64,000 bases of DNA from Poriferisodalis sp965215815 (lineage in GTDB: Bacteria; Actinomycetota; Acidimicrobiia; Acidimicrobiales; Poriferisodalaceae): NCBI RefSeq assembly GCF_965215815.1, contig NZ_CBDCEO010000012.1, positions 62,001 through 126,000 on the forward strand, written 5' to 3'. The first letter of the stretch is position 1; each line of letters begins with the position of its first letter. A program made the translations under genes and the position numbers. Under the pieces are notes generated by a model, which saw only the letters and a list, made by a program, of their open reading frames with translations, did not search any database and was not told the origin of the DNA. Below are positions 1 through 9,008 of this stretch, piece by piece.

Positions 1-2920
1 CCGAGACGATTTCCTGCGCGTCCGCGTCTTGTGCGTAGGTGGAGACCAGGATGCCGCTGTTGCGCTGCGAGCCCTTGATGGCCAGGCGCAGCACGTTGGT
101 GAACCCGCCCGCGGCGGTGTCCGCCAGCGTCGCTCCCGTCTCGCCGCCCGTGTCCTCATTGTCGGAATTCGTCACGTTGATCGACAGCGACGAGCCGAAA
201 TCCGACAGCACGATGAAGTAATCGACGCCTTGGTACGCGAACGCGCCCGGCGGGGCCGTGAACTGGTTTAGGCCGGCCTCCAACGAGGACGGGTTCTCAA
301 AATCGAACAGCTTGGTGTGCGCATCAGTGGCGCCCGACCCAGGAGCGCGGCCCATCCACAACGACACGGTCAGGCTGGACGGCGCCGCGGCCAACTCGAT
401 CGAAACGTCCGAGATGTCGTAGCCCTGCCCGTGACTGCCCAGCTCGAAGCCCATGACGTACCGCATGGTGATCATCGCCGTGGCCGAGTGCGTCTGGGCG
501 GTGTTGGCGACCAGCGTCGACGCCGACGGGGGGCGCGCCGGCCTGGGAACCGGGCCGAACGGCAGGCTGGTCACAGTCTCGACGTGGCCGAAGTTGTCGG
601 TGAACGACACCTCCACCTTGAGCAGCTTGCCGATATCGGCCTCGACACGCCGGTAGCGGCCCGACTCGATGCGTATGCCCAAAGCGTGCAAATTATTGAC
701 GATCTGCCGGTAGTCGGTCGAGTCGGCGCTCACCACGGTCTCGGTGCCGCCGTCGACCCGGATCCACCGGTAGGAGAAGTCACGCAGGGTGCCCGTCGCA
801 CCCGGCCGGCCCACATTGGGGATCCCCTCGGGGTCGCCAATACCCGAAGTGTCCACCGCCAACACGCCGGGGTCCTCCGCGGAAGCCAGCACGATCGGCG
901 CGCCGGTGGCATTGGGCCGGTGTCTGCTGTACACCGCGAGCTCCAGCACGTCGCCGGCAGAGTCCATCGTCATGTTGTCGAGGTCGGGGCCCGAATAGAA
1001 CGCGTTCGCGATGGCGAAGCCTGTTCGAGCGCCCGTGTCCTCGCTGCCGCTCGAGGTCTTCTGCAACCGGTGCGCGGTGCCGCTGTTGTGGGTCCACACC
1101 AGCACACAGGACGTGCTCGCCTCCAGCGTCGTTCCCGGCGGCGCCTCGAAGAAACTGTGGCCGGCCGCGTATTCGCGGGGGCTGAGGAGGTCGAACAGCT
1201 TGCCGCCCGGCTTGCCGCCCGAATCGGCGTGCACAGCCGCCGACACCGACACCGGGCTGTCGGGAGACTTGCTGTCGGACCCCTCGATGTTGACACCGAA
1301 GCCCTGCAATGAGTAGCCGTCCGGGTCGGGACCGGTCGTGAAGCCCTGCGACAGCACCTTGTTGGCACCGCCGACCGAGACGTAGCCGTTGTCGGTCTGA
1401 CCCAGGTTCTGCACCATCGCAAACAGCGGCTCGCCGAAGATGGCCATCAGCGGTGCGTTGATGGCAAGATCCAAATCCGCATTCACGCCGTCGATGGTCA
1501 CGCCGGTCGCCGACGGCGAGTCCTCCTCATTGGACGAAGAGCCAAAAAAGCGGCTCAAGGTGGTGCCCCCCATTCGGTCCACCGAGTCGACGTCCAGGTA
1601 GAACTCGTATGAGTCGCTTCCTGCCACGGTTGCGCCTTGGGAAGCCGTCCATTCCATGATGCCGTCGATTTGACGTGTGTTGCTCAGCTTGAACAGTTTG
1701 GTGGAGCCGTCGCGCAGGTACCACGGGTTGGTAAATCCCCCCCCGTCTGCGGTGTTGTCCATGCTGAAAGTCACGCCGCGGATGAGGTAGCGATCCGCGG
1801 CCCCGACAGTGATCTCGATACCGCCCTCGTCGCCGACCGAGACGATTTCCTGCTTGTCCGCGTCTTGCGCGTAGTTCGAGGCCAGGATGCCGCTGTTGCG
1901 CCTCGAGCCCTTGATGGCCAGGCGCAGCACGTTGGTGTCCCCGCCCGCGCTGTCGGCCAGCGTCGCTCCCGGCTCTCGGAATACGGCATCGTCCTCGTCG
2001 TCCTGGTCGTCGGTTGTGGTCTCTTTGATCGACAGCGACGTCCCGAAGTCCGACAGAACGATGAAGTAGTCGACGTTTTGGTACGCGAACGCGCCCGGCG
2101 GGGCCGTGAACTCGTTCAGGCCGGCGGCGAACGAGGACGGGTTCTCAAAGTCGAACAGCCTGGTGCGCGCACCAGCGGTGCCCGACCCAGGAGCGCGGCC
2201 CATCCACAGCGACACGGTCAGGCCCGACGACGGCACCGCGGCCAGCTCGATCGACACGCCCGAGATCTCATAGCCCAGGCCGTGATCTCCCAACTGGAAC
2301 CCCATGGCGTACTGCGCGGTGATCACCGCCGTAGCCGAGTCCGACTGGGCGGTGTTGGCGACCAGCGTCGACGCGGGCAGCGGCGGCGCCGGTGCGGGAA
2401 CCGGGCCGAACGGCAGGCTGGTGACCGTCTCTGAGTTGCCCAAGCTGTCGGTGAACGACACCTCCACCTTGAGCAGCTTGCCGATATCAGCCTCGACACG
2501 CCGGTAGCGGCCCGACTCGATCATCAGCTCCGCATCTGTGGCCGTTACGCCGGCGACAAGTTCTATTTGGCCGGCGACCTGCCGGTACTCGGTCGAGTCG
2601 GCGCCCACCACAATCTCGGTGTCGCCGTCGACCCGGATCCACCGGTAGGAGAAGTCGTGAAGGATGCCCGTCGCAAGCTGGCGGCCCACATTGGGGATCC
2701 CGTCGGGGTCGCCGATGCCCGAAGTGTCCACAGCAAACACGCCGGGATCCTCCGCGGAAGCCAGCACCACCGGCGCGCCGGTGGCGTCCTGGTTCGTCAG
2801 AGTCTGGGCGTGGGCGGGATTCGGGCCGTCAGCGAACCACAACACGCTCGCCAGCGCGGCAATGGCGCCCAGCCCGACGAGCAGCAGCGGGAGCGTCGCA
2901 CGACGCCGGGAGGCGGTCAC
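1..2920 (-). CDS. Large secreted repeat protein, 3' end beyond window
   Basis: A minus-strand reading frame opens at a GTG (2920) with a strong GGAGGT six nucleotides upstream and stays open to the window edge, so the C-terminus is missing. Residues about 8-36 are a hydrophobic export signal ending near AHAQ. After it come an Ig-like stretch (YRWIRVDGDTE type) and domains that resemble 'choice-of-anchor R' modules (AQ...GFTTG, SLWMGRAPGSG, VLVWTHNSG). The whole block then starts again: the Ig-like and anchor segments at residues ~30-330 recur from about residue 650, with a period of 612 codons (1836 bp) at the window edge and high identity even at DNA level. It is probably a surface or secreted adhesin-like protein; function unknown. 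The plus-strand frames over this region are shadows of this repeat gene. Confidence 0.85.
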   Translation of the reverse strand, partial: MTASRRRATLPLLLVGLGAIAALASVLWFADGPNPAHAQTLTNQDATGAPVVLASAEDPGVFAVDTSGIGDPDGIPNVGRQLATGILHDFSYRWIRVDGDTEIVVGADSTEYRQVAGQIELVAGVTATDAELMIESGRYRRVEADIGKLLKVEVSFTDSLGNSETVTSLPFGPVPAPAPPLPASTLVANTAQSDSATAVITAQYAMGFQLGDHGLGYEISGVSIELAAVPSSGLTVSLWMGRAPGSGTAGARTRLFDFENPSSFAAGLNEFTAPPGAFAYQNVDYFIVLSDFGTSLSIKETTTDDQDDEDDAVFREPGATLADSAGGDTNVLRLAIKGSRRNSGILASNYAQDADKQEIVSVGDEGGIEITVGAADRYLIRGVTFSMDNTADGGGFTNPWYLRDGSTKLFKLSNTRQIDGIMEWTASQGATVAGSDSYEFYLDVDSVDRMGGTTLSRFFGSSSNEEDSPSATGVTIDGVNADLDLAINAPLMAIFGEPLFAMVQNLGQTDNGYVSVGGANKVLSQGFTTGPDPDGYSLQGFGVNIEGSDSKSPDSPVSVSAAVHADSGGKPGGKLFDLLSPREYAAGHSFFEAPPGTTLEASTSCVLVWTHNSGTAHRLQKTSSGSEDTGARTGFAIANAFYSGPDLDNMTMDSAGDVLELAVYSRHRPNATGAPIVLASAEDPGVLAVDTSGIGDPEGIPNVGRPGATGTLRDFSYRWIRVDGGTETVVSADSTDYRQIVNNLHALGIRIESGRYRRVEADIGKLLKVEVSFTDNFGHVETVTSLPFGPVPRPARPPSASTLVANTAQTHSATAMITMRYVMGFELGSHGQGYDISDVSIELAAAPSSLTVSLWMGRAPGSGATDAHTKLFDFENPSSLEAGLNQFTAPPGAFAYQGVDYFIVLSDFGSSLSINVTNSDNEDTGGETGATLADTAAGGFTNVLRLAIKGSQRNSGILVSTYAQDADAQEIVS

Positions 2921-2954
2921 GACCTACCTCCGGCCGGCCGAACCCCAGAGTCGA

Positions 2955-2968
2955 GGGGGGGGGGGGGG
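2955..2968. repeat. Homopolymer of 14 G upstream of surface-protein gene
   Basis: Fourteen consecutive G on the plus strand (14 C in the coding direction of the minus-strand surface protein), lying 35-48 bases upstream of its GTG start and just upstream of its ribosome-binding site. Mononucleotide tracts of this length slip readily during replication, and in other bacteria such tracts near surface-protein promoters cause phase variation. The rest of 2921-3210 shows no gene, only an AT-richer patch near 3003-3055 that could hold a promoter. Confidence 0.9.
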
Positions 2969-3210
2969 TCATGGCGCGCAACCCATTACGGCCAAGCGAC
3001 CACAGTACGTGAGATATATGCATGAATCTCTGAGGCTATCTCACACTGCGTCATCTTGGCGCGAAGTCCTGGGGGACCGTCGCTCGATCCGCTGTGGGGC
3101 CCTGTTCGAGCGCACGCTCGGCGGCTTCGTCTCTCCACCCGGCTACGAGTAGTCCGGCGGCGGTGAGCGGAACGGTGCACGGGCACCGCCATCTGCTAAG
3201 GAACTAGGCC

Positions 3211-4089
3211 GTGAAAGACACCCCCGTTACTGACGTCACAGAGGCATTGGATGAGCTGCTCGACCTGCTGGATCTGCAGCGCGTCGATGCCGAAGCAGAT
3301 GCCTTCCGGGGCAAGGGCTCGGGCTTCGACGATTTCGGCCTGTATGGCGGGCATGTGCTCGGGCAGGCGGTCGTGGCGGCACAGCGCACAGTGGAAGAGG
3401 GCCGGTTGATGAACTCGGTGCATGCCGTGTTCCTGCGGGGCGGCGACGGCATGGCGGACGTGGACTACACCGTCGACCGCGTGCGCGACGGACGGGCGTT
3501 CTGCACGCGCCGGGCCCAAGCGCATCAGTCCGACCGGCTGATCTTCGAGCTGATGGCGACCTTCCATGTTCCTGAGGCGGGCCCGGTCGACATCGAGTGT
3601 CCGATGCCATCCGATGTGGCGCCACCCGAGTCGCTGCCCACCTTTCAGGAGTGCATTGCCGAGGTGGGCCCGATCTTCGGCGAGCAGTGGTCGTACATGA
3701 CCCGGCCGGTGGAATACCGCCTTGCCTACGCCCCGTGGGCACCGACGGGGCCGTCGCCACGCGGCGGTATCGACTACTGGTTCCGGGCCCCTCGCCGGCT
3801 GCCCGACGACCCGGCCATTCACGAAGCGGTGATCGCCTACATGAGCGACGACTGCCTTGCCGACAACGTGATCGTGCCCTACGGCGTCACGTGGCTGGAC
3901 GATGGCGTACAGGTGGTCAGCCTGGATCACGCCATGTGGTTCCACGCACCCGCCCGTGCCGACGAGTGGATCTACTGCGAGCAGCGTCCGCTGATGGCAG
4001 GCGGCAACCGAGGCACCGCCGAGGCCCGCTTCTGGCAAGACGGCCGCCTAGTAGCCACCGCCGTCCAAGAGGCCCTCGCCCGCCTCTAA
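3211..4089 (+). CDS. tesB: Acyl-CoA thioesterase II (TesB family)
   Basis: This 292-residue protein is the usual length of double-hotdog TesB thioesterases, which hydrolyse acyl-CoA to free acid and CoA in the cytoplasm. The N-terminal hotdog has GxYGGHVLGQAVVAA and the C-terminal one the SLDHAMWFH signature. The family's Asp-Thr/Ser-Gln catalytic set can be placed at D213 (or D214), S237 and Q286 (in the ATAVQEAL tail); Ser replaces the Thr of the E. coli enzyme. The GTG start at 3211 is chosen for the AAGGAA 8-13 bases upstream. It stands alone, convergent with the broken NYN gene. Substrate chain length cannot be read from sequence. Confidence 0.9.
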   Translation: MKDTPVTDVTEALDELLDLLDLQRVDAEADAFRGKGSGFDDFGLYGGHVLGQAVVAAQRTVEEGRLMNSVHAVFLRGGDGMADVDYTVDRVRDGRAFCTRRAQAHQSDRLIFELMATFHVPEAGPVDIECPMPSDVAPPESLPTFQECIAEVGPIFGEQWSYMTRPVEYRLAYAPWAPTGPSPRGGIDYWFRAPRRLPDDPAIHEAVIAYMSDDCLADNVIVPYGVTWLDDGVQVVSLDHAMWFHAPARADEWIYCEQRPLMAGGNRGTAEARFWQDGRLVATAVQEALARL

Positions 4090-4235
4090 GGACGGCACAG
4101 AGCACACGGTGGCAGCAGGGCTCTCGGCTCAATACCGCTGCTCAGCTCGGCGTGCATGTAGGCGATGTCGCCGCGAGATCACGCGGGAGTCTGCTGCGAT
4201 TCGTTCGGGTCCCGATGCGGGGCCAGTAGCCCCGC

Positions 4236-4279
4236 AAAGAAAAGACCCGGCACCGCCGTCGAAACGGTTGGCACCGGGT
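4236..4279 (-). terminator. Rho-independent terminator
   Basis: Read on the minus strand this is a 10-bp stem (ACCCGGTGCC with GGTGCCGGGT, two G-U pairs), an inner CCGT-TTCG-ACGG hairpin and then CTTTTCTTT. It lies about 70 bases downstream of the NYN gene stop, between that gene and the convergent thioesterase. It is the clearest intrinsic terminator in the window. Confidence 0.75.
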
Positions 4280-4349
4280 GGGTGAGTCCAACCATACGGC
4301 CTGTAGCGGTCCCGTGCAACCCCACAGCGCATGACCCGTTCGCGGCGAA

Positions 4350-5000
4350 CTACCAGCCCTTGGGGCGTCGGTGACCATCGACGATGGCGGGTAGTTGGCA
4401 GGCACGGAGATCGTCGGCGGTGAGCCGGTACCACCAGTGGCCGCCAGGACCCCCGTCTCGATCACCGCGTAAACCACCTGCCGTCGGGGTGCCGCGCGGG
4501 TTCACGGTGCCCACGGGAATGTGTCGGCGAGCATGTCGAGCCGGAAGCCGGAGGTCGCTGTCGTTGGTGATGAGTACAGCAGCGTCAATCTGCTGGGTGT
4601 GCAAGTCGATCAACAGATGTGCAGCGACGTTGACGTCGGAGCCCTTCTCTTCCAGGGTCTCGATTTCCGCGTGCCGCCCGTCGGCTGTCTCTATGCCGCG
4701 CACCTTGCGCGTCATGAAGGCACCCAACTCGATGTCGACTCCTCCGCTGGCCCTCAGCGCGTTCAGGTAGGTCTGCTGACGTATCCGCGCCCCGGGATCG
4801 CTCTGACCGCTCACGATGGCCGTGCATTAGACAATGCGCGACACGGCAGCACCGGCGGCGCTCCAGGCTCGATTACGGTGCACAAGGCGCTGAGTCAACG
4901 CGGCGAGATTGAGCCAACGCCAGCCGTCCTCGTTTCGGCCACAGAGAGCGCGTCCGCCGTAATAGACATTGAGTCCATCTACGTACGCGCCGACTCGCAT
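4350..5000 (-). pseudogene. NYN-domain (LabA/DUF88) nuclease interrupted by one in-frame TAA
   Basis: From the ATG at 5000 the minus strand reads MRVGAYVDGLNVYYGG, the classic NYN start with the first catalytic Asp. It continues to SRIV, then a TAA (4829-4827), then directly CTAIVSGQSDPGARIRQQTY in the same frame, through EKGSDVN and ITNDSDL (further catalytic Asp residues) to a stop at 4350. Relatives have Tyr at the TAA position, so one TAC-to-TAA change explains the break; nothing else is frameshifted. NYN proteins are PIN-like RNases. A GTG five codons after the stop (4814) could permit reinitiation, but that product would lack the first catalytic Asp. A terminator follows. Either a very recent pseudogene or a base-calling error. 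Confidence 0.8.
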
Positions 5001-5055
5001 ATGTACAGTCTATATTGAAAATACATAAATCGCATTGAAAAGATAGGAACAGGGC
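5001..5055. promoter_or_regulatory. AT-rich divergent promoter region
   Basis: A 55-base strip between the start of the minus-strand NYN gene and the plus-strand DUF2188 gene is strikingly AT-rich for this genome (tatattgaaaatacataaat). It must serve both divergent genes. I cannot assign -35 and -10 boxes with confidence. Confidence 0.45.
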
Positions 5056-5223
5056 ATGGGGGATAAACGGCTTGTGGTCAAGAACCGCGGCGGCGGCTGG
5101 GATGTGCGAGCTCCAGGTGCCCACAATCCGGAGTCGCAGCACGCCACGCTCGCCGAGGCTGAACGGGCAGCGGAGGAATGGCGACAGAAGGCCAGGGACG
5201 GCAAGGTCTCGATCATCCTGTAA
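5056..5223 (+). CDS. Small DUF2188-like protein
   Basis: A 55-residue protein that starts at the ATG after a GGAAC/AGGG purine stretch. It reads MGDKRLVVKNRGGGWDVR, then HNPESQHATLAEAERAAEEW, and ends RDGKVSIIL. The order beta hairpin with GGGW, helix of the AEAxxAA type, then GRDGxxxxx is that of DUF2188 proteins. Function unknown; such proteins often sit beside NYN or stress genes, and here it is divergent from the NYN gene. It is short but well formed, with a plausible promoter upstream. Confidence 0.75.
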   Translation: MGDKRLVVKNRGGGWDVRAPGAHNPESQHATLAEAERAAEEWRQKARDGKVSIIL

Positions 5224-5360
5224 CCGAACGCATGCAGCCGGGTCGTGCACCGAGCCTCGGCCGGGGCCGCCCGCCTGTCTGGGCGTCGCCTACGTCCCAG
5301 ACCACGCCCGATGCACAAGATTGCCAAAAGGCTCTCGGAAGGCCGGATTGCGGTCTGTGC

Positions 5361-6524
5361 TCAGGCGACGATGCCGTTGCTGCGCAGCTCTGCGATGTCG
5401 GTGGGGGAGCGCCCCAGCTCGGTCAGCACCTCATCGGTGTGCTCGCCTTTGTCCGGTGCCATGCGCTCCAGTTGTGTCGGCGTCTTGCTGAACCGAGCCG
5501 GAAAGCGAGCCGTGCGGACCTGGCCCACGACGGGATGATGGTGGGTGAGCACCGTTTCGTTGTGCTTCACCTGGGGGTCGTCGAACACTTCGGTGATACT
5601 CAGCACGGGCGCACAGGGAACGTCGGCTTCGGATAAGGCCTTGAGTGCGTCGGCTGTGGTGAACTCGCCGAGCAGTTTGGCGAATTCTCGCTGGTGTTCA
5701 TTCGAGTTGCGTATCCGGGCCTCGCGGGTGGCGAAGCGAGGATCGTCGGCCAAATGCGACACCCCCAGCTTCAGGCACACGCGGGCGTACTGCTCGTCGG
5801 AGGGCCAGATGGCACCCACCCAGCCGTCGATCGTCTGCCATGGGCTGTACCACTCGCTGTAGGTGGGCGTTCGCGGGGCCTCGGGCACCGACTCATTCCA
5901 GAAATAGTCGAGCCACATCCACGACAGCGTCGAATCGAGCAGGTTGACCTCGACGTGCTGGCCGCCAGCGCCGTTCGACCGGGCCAGCAAGGCCCCGAGG
6001 ACAGCGTTGGCCCCCGTCATCGCCGTGGTCTTGTCTGCAGTAGCAGACTTGACGAAATCGCCGCCCTGCGCCTCGGTCATGCCTGACAACGATTGGATGA
6101 TCGGGTCGTACACCGGTTGGTGCGCATACGGCCCGTCGGGACCGAAACCCGACACCGACAAGTACACGAGATCGGGGTTGATTGCGCTGAGATCCTCGTA
6201 ACCGACGCGCAGGCGTTCGGCCACTCCGGGTCGAAAGTTCTGGATGAACACGTCGGCACCCTCGACGAGCTGCAGCAGTATCTCGCGCCCACGCGTGTCG
6301 CGGATGTCGAGATCCATGCCGCGCTTGTTGCGGTGCATCTGGACCCAGCAGCCCGATTGGTCGCCGACGATTGCACCGGTCAGGCGCATGACGTCGGAAG
6401 CGCCCACCTTCTCGATCAACACCACCTCGGCACCCATTTCGGCGAGCTGCGTCGACACCCATGCGCCCGCGACGGCGCTTGACACGTCCACCACGGTGAT
6501 GCCGTCGAGCGGTCCTGTACCCAT
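5361..6524 (-). CDS. CaiB/BaiF-family CoA-transferase
   Basis: 387 residues, full length for a family III CoA-transferase, which moves CoA between carboxylic acids (formyl/oxalyl, carnitine, bile acid, succinyl substrates). The N-terminal Rossmann-like half starts LDGITVVDVSSAVAGAWVSTQLAEMG; QNFRPG and SVSGFGPDGPYA are typical. The aspartate that forms the acyl anhydride aligns with D164 in ATADKTTAM. The ATG at 6524 is preferred over longer frames because AGAGGAGA lies 8 bases upstream and family homology begins there. It is separated by about 160 bp from the amidase upstream. The substrate is unknown; the nearby carnitine-CoA-ligase-like gene suggests a carnitine- or similar acid-activation route, which is inference. 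Confidence 0.88.
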   Translation of the reverse strand: MGTGPLDGITVVDVSSAVAGAWVSTQLAEMGAEVVLIEKVGASDVMRLTGAIVGDQSGCWVQMHRNKRGMDLDIRDTRGREILLQLVEGADVFIQNFRPGVAERLRVGYEDLSAINPDLVYLSVSGFGPDGPYAHQPVYDPIIQSLSGMTEAQGGDFVKSATADKTTAMTGANAVLGALLARSNGAGGQHVEVNLLDSTLSWMWLDYFWNESVPEAPRTPTYSEWYSPWQTIDGWVGAIWPSDEQYARVCLKLGVSHLADDPRFATREARIRNSNEHQREFAKLLGEFTTADALKALSEADVPCAPVLSITEVFDDPQVKHNETVLTHHHPVVGQVRTARFPARFSKTPTQLERMAPDKGEHTDEVLTELGRSPTDIAELRSNGIVA

Positions 6525-6685
6525 CGGTGTCTCCTCTAGCGAGTGCCGGGCGTTCCGGCGTGGTGGCGGATGAATCTTGTGACGGCGTGGAGATGCTGTG
6601 TGCCCGCTCTTGGTGAACTCATGGCGCGCCGCGACGTATCCGTAAGGGGTATCGGCTCGCGGCGATGTGATGGGCGCTGCGTTGC

Positions 6686-8128
6686 TCAGAAGCCGGCGGG
6701 CCGTTGAAAGCCGTCCAGCGCCTCTTGCAAGAAGCGGCCGACCGCCAGTGTCGTGCGGTCCTCCAGGAACGGCCCGGCGATCTGCACGCCGACCGGCAGG
6801 TCCCCAACCATGCCGACGGGCACCACGGTTGCTGGCAGCCAGGACACACCGGTGAGGCCCATCCACTTGATGATGTCGAAGTAGGGCCGGGTCTCGCCGT
6901 TCACGGTGATCCGGCGATTGGTGGCCGGGCGGCTGTGATCGTGGCGGACCGCAGCGGTCGGGGTCACCGGCAGCAGCACCACGTCCCAATTGGTGAAGAA
7001 ATCCTCCCAGCGCCGACGCTGCTGGAGCCGGCGTTCATGCCAGCTCAGCCACTCCCGATGGCGCATCGCGGCGTACCAGATGCCCAGATCTCCCTGAGGC
7101 TCGTCTCTCGAGGAAGCGATGTCTTCCAGCTGCGCAAGCGTCCACGTACCGGCTTCGGCTGCCGAGAGCAGGTGCAAGAAGGTGTCGACTGCCTTGTCGT
7201 AGGTGAACGCCGGGCGAGCATTGGTGTCAACCCGGGCGCCCGCCTGCTCCAAGGCGTCTGCGGCCCCCAACAGCAGTTCCCGGTACTGGGTGTCGATCGG
7301 GCAGGACTCCTCATCGAGCCATACCGCCACCCGGAAGTCGGAGATGTCGGAGTGGCGGGCAGGTGGCAGGTCCAGCGAGTAGGCCTTCGAGTTCCAGGCA
7401 TCGGGTCCGGCGAGTACGTCGAGAGCCATCTCCAGATCGTCGACGTCACGGGCCATCGGGCCCGCCACGGCGATGTCGGCTTGGCTCAGCGTCCCGGGCA
7501 TGCCGGGGATCTGACCGAGCGCCGAGACGACGCCGTAGCTGGGTTTGTGCCCGACGACACCGGACCAATGCGACGGGATACGGATCGAGCCGCCGATATC
7601 GGAACCGAGTTCCAGCGGCGTGTAGCCGGCGGCCAGCGCTGCGCCCGACCCGCCCGAGGATCCGCCGGGAGTGTGCTCGATGTTGTACGGGTTGGCGGTG
7701 GTGCCGTAGACCTCGTTGTAGGACTGGGCGTCGCCGGCGAACAGCGGCAGGTTGGTCTTGGCGAACACGATCGCCCCAGCCGCCTTGTAGCGGGCCACAG
7801 GGTCGGCGTCGCGCTCGGGCACGAATTCGGCCAGCGCCGGGGCACCCGACGTGGTGACGAGCCCCTCGGTCTGGAACGAGTCCTTGATGGTGATGGGCAC
7901 ACCATGCAGCGGCCCCAGTTCGTCGCCCCGCGCCACTGCCGCGTCTGCGGCGTCGGCGGCGCCCAGTGCCCGCTCGGCATCGAGGGCGACGACCGCATTG
8001 ATGGGACCGTCGAGACGGTCGACTCTCGCGAGCGCGGCTTCGAGCAGCTCTCGGGAGGAGACGTCGCCAGCAGCGATGGCGGCCGCAGTCTCCATCGTGG
8101 TGGCGTACGCGAAATCGTCTGCGGCCAT
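6686..8128 (-). CDS. Amidase (amidase-signature family)
   Basis: A 480-residue amidase-signature hydrolase. The Ser-cisSer-Lys triad is visible: K82 in PITIKDSF, S157/S158 in TPGGSSGGSGAA, and nucleophile S181 in GSDIGGSIR. The family cleaves amides in the cytoplasm; GatA is the tRNA-amidotransferase member, but no GatB or GatC lies nearby and the C-terminal half is not GatA-like, so a catabolic amidase is more likely. The start at 8128 is chosen for GGAAGGA about ten bases upstream; a longer frame to 8176 lacks this. Same strand as the downstream CoA-transferase with a 161-bp gap, so possibly co-transcribed. Substrate unknown. Confidence 0.88.
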   Translation of the reverse strand: MAADDFAYATTMETAAAIAAGDVSSRELLEAALARVDRLDGPINAVVALDAERALGAADAADAAVARGDELGPLHGVPITIKDSFQTEGLVTTSGAPALAEFVPERDADPVARYKAAGAIVFAKTNLPLFAGDAQSYNEVYGTTANPYNIEHTPGGSSGGSGAALAAGYTPLELGSDIGGSIRIPSHWSGVVGHKPSYGVVSALGQIPGMPGTLSQADIAVAGPMARDVDDLEMALDVLAGPDAWNSKAYSLDLPPARHSDISDFRVAVWLDEESCPIDTQYRELLLGAADALEQAGARVDTNARPAFTYDKAVDTFLHLLSAAEAGTWTLAQLEDIASSRDEPQGDLGIWYAAMRHREWLSWHERRLQQRRRWEDFFTNWDVVLLPVTPTAAVRHDHSRPATNRRITVNGETRPYFDIIKWMGLTGVSWLPATVVPVGMVGDLPVGVQIAGPFLEDRTTLAVGRFLQEALDGFQRPAGF

Positions 8129-8277
8129 GTGCTGGTCCTTCCGGTCCGACGAGTTCGTAACGAACAGTGCTGGCAACTTAGTTCGCCGCCTCTTCCCGCC
8201 GCCCGCCTGCGTCGACCGTGCGAAATCCGCTTGCTCGACGGGACGATTGTCACGACAGTGTGCTGGTGCGAAAACTC

Positions 8278-8946
8278 ATGAAATTCATCGCGCTGGCGGC
8301 ATGTCTGTGTTCCGTCAGCCTCGCTGCGCTGCCGGCGGACGCGGCCGGTCCGGCGCTCACGCTCGGTGGCGGCAGTTCTGGACTGCCCGACCGGCCGCCA
8401 GCACGGGACCCGGCATTGGAGGGCGTGCACATCGTGGTGTCCAGCCGCGACCCGGCCCATCGAGCCCCCCGGGTGGGCGTTGCTGCCAACCGAGCACTGT
8501 CGTCACTGTCGTTCCCACGACCTGTGCCGCTGTTCGCGCCGCCCGCGCGGCGCGTTCGCACGCTCGCCGGAGTCGACACCTGGTTCTGGGTGCCGGCGGC
8601 AAGCTGGCGACCCATCGTGCGCATCGTTGCGGCCGGGAGCGTGGTGGTCACCCTTGTTGCAACGCCCGTGGCCTTGCAATTGGTGCCTGGGGACGGCTCG
8701 CCGCTCGTTTCCTGCCCAGGGCCGGGTCTGCCGTGGCTCGTGCCAGGCACCCGCTCGCTCTGCAGCCATACCTTCCAGCGGGCGTCCACAGCACGGCGAC
8801 CCGGTCGCTTCCGGGCAGCGGTTCAGTCGGTCTGGACGGTTCGATGGACATCCAATACCGGGCTCGCTGGCACCGTCGGACCCGTCGTGATCCCCACCCC
8901 GGTCATGCTGCGAGTCGTCGAGGCCCAGCCGGTGCTGGGTCGCTGA
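8278..8946 (+). CDS. Secreted protein of unknown function
   Basis: A protein of about 222 residues starting MKFIALAACLCSVSLAALPADAAG, a clear Sec signal peptide with an ADAA-type cleavage site. In-frame GTGs at 8260 and 8266 would add basic residues (VRK) to the n-region, so the true start may be there. The mature part is rich in Pro, Arg and Val with a hydrophobic VRIVAAGSVVVTLVATPVAL segment at about 125-145, and ends RWTSNTGLAGTVGPVVIPTPVMLRVVEAQPV. Proteins with a similar tail occur in actinomycete cell-envelope gene sets, but I recognise no domain. It is divergent from the amidase gene and ends about 60 bp before the fused CoA-transferase. Confidence 0.6.
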   Translation: MKFIALAACLCSVSLAALPADAAGPALTLGGGSSGLPDRPPARDPALEGVHIVVSSRDPAHRAPRVGVAANRALSSLSFPRPVPLFAPPARRVRTLAGVDTWFWVPAASWRPIVRIVAAGSVVVTLVATPVALQLVPGDGSPLVSCPGPGLPWLVPGTRSLCSHTFQRASTARRPGRFRAAVQSVWTVRWTSNTGLAGTVGPVVIPTPVMLRVVEAQPVLGR

Positions 8947-9008
8947 TCGGTGCCCTCACACAGGCGAACTAGGTTCTGCGCGCAACCACCTCGGCGAAAG
9001 GAATCACC

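Noticed and set aside
317..2434. Long plus-strand frames (331 and 265 residues) over the left end
   Set aside because: They mirror the minus-strand repeat protein and look alike only because the DNA beneath is repeated; low complexity, Arg-rich, no family features.
4827..4829. TAA in the NYN gene as a recoded amino acid
   Set aside because: TAA is not known to be recoded in bacteria in this way and no stimulatory structure is visible; a mutation or error is simpler.
6525..6989. N-terminal extension of the CoA-transferase
   Set aside because: The extra part lies in and beside the amidase gene, has no family similarity, and the ATG at 6524 has an excellent ribosome-binding site.
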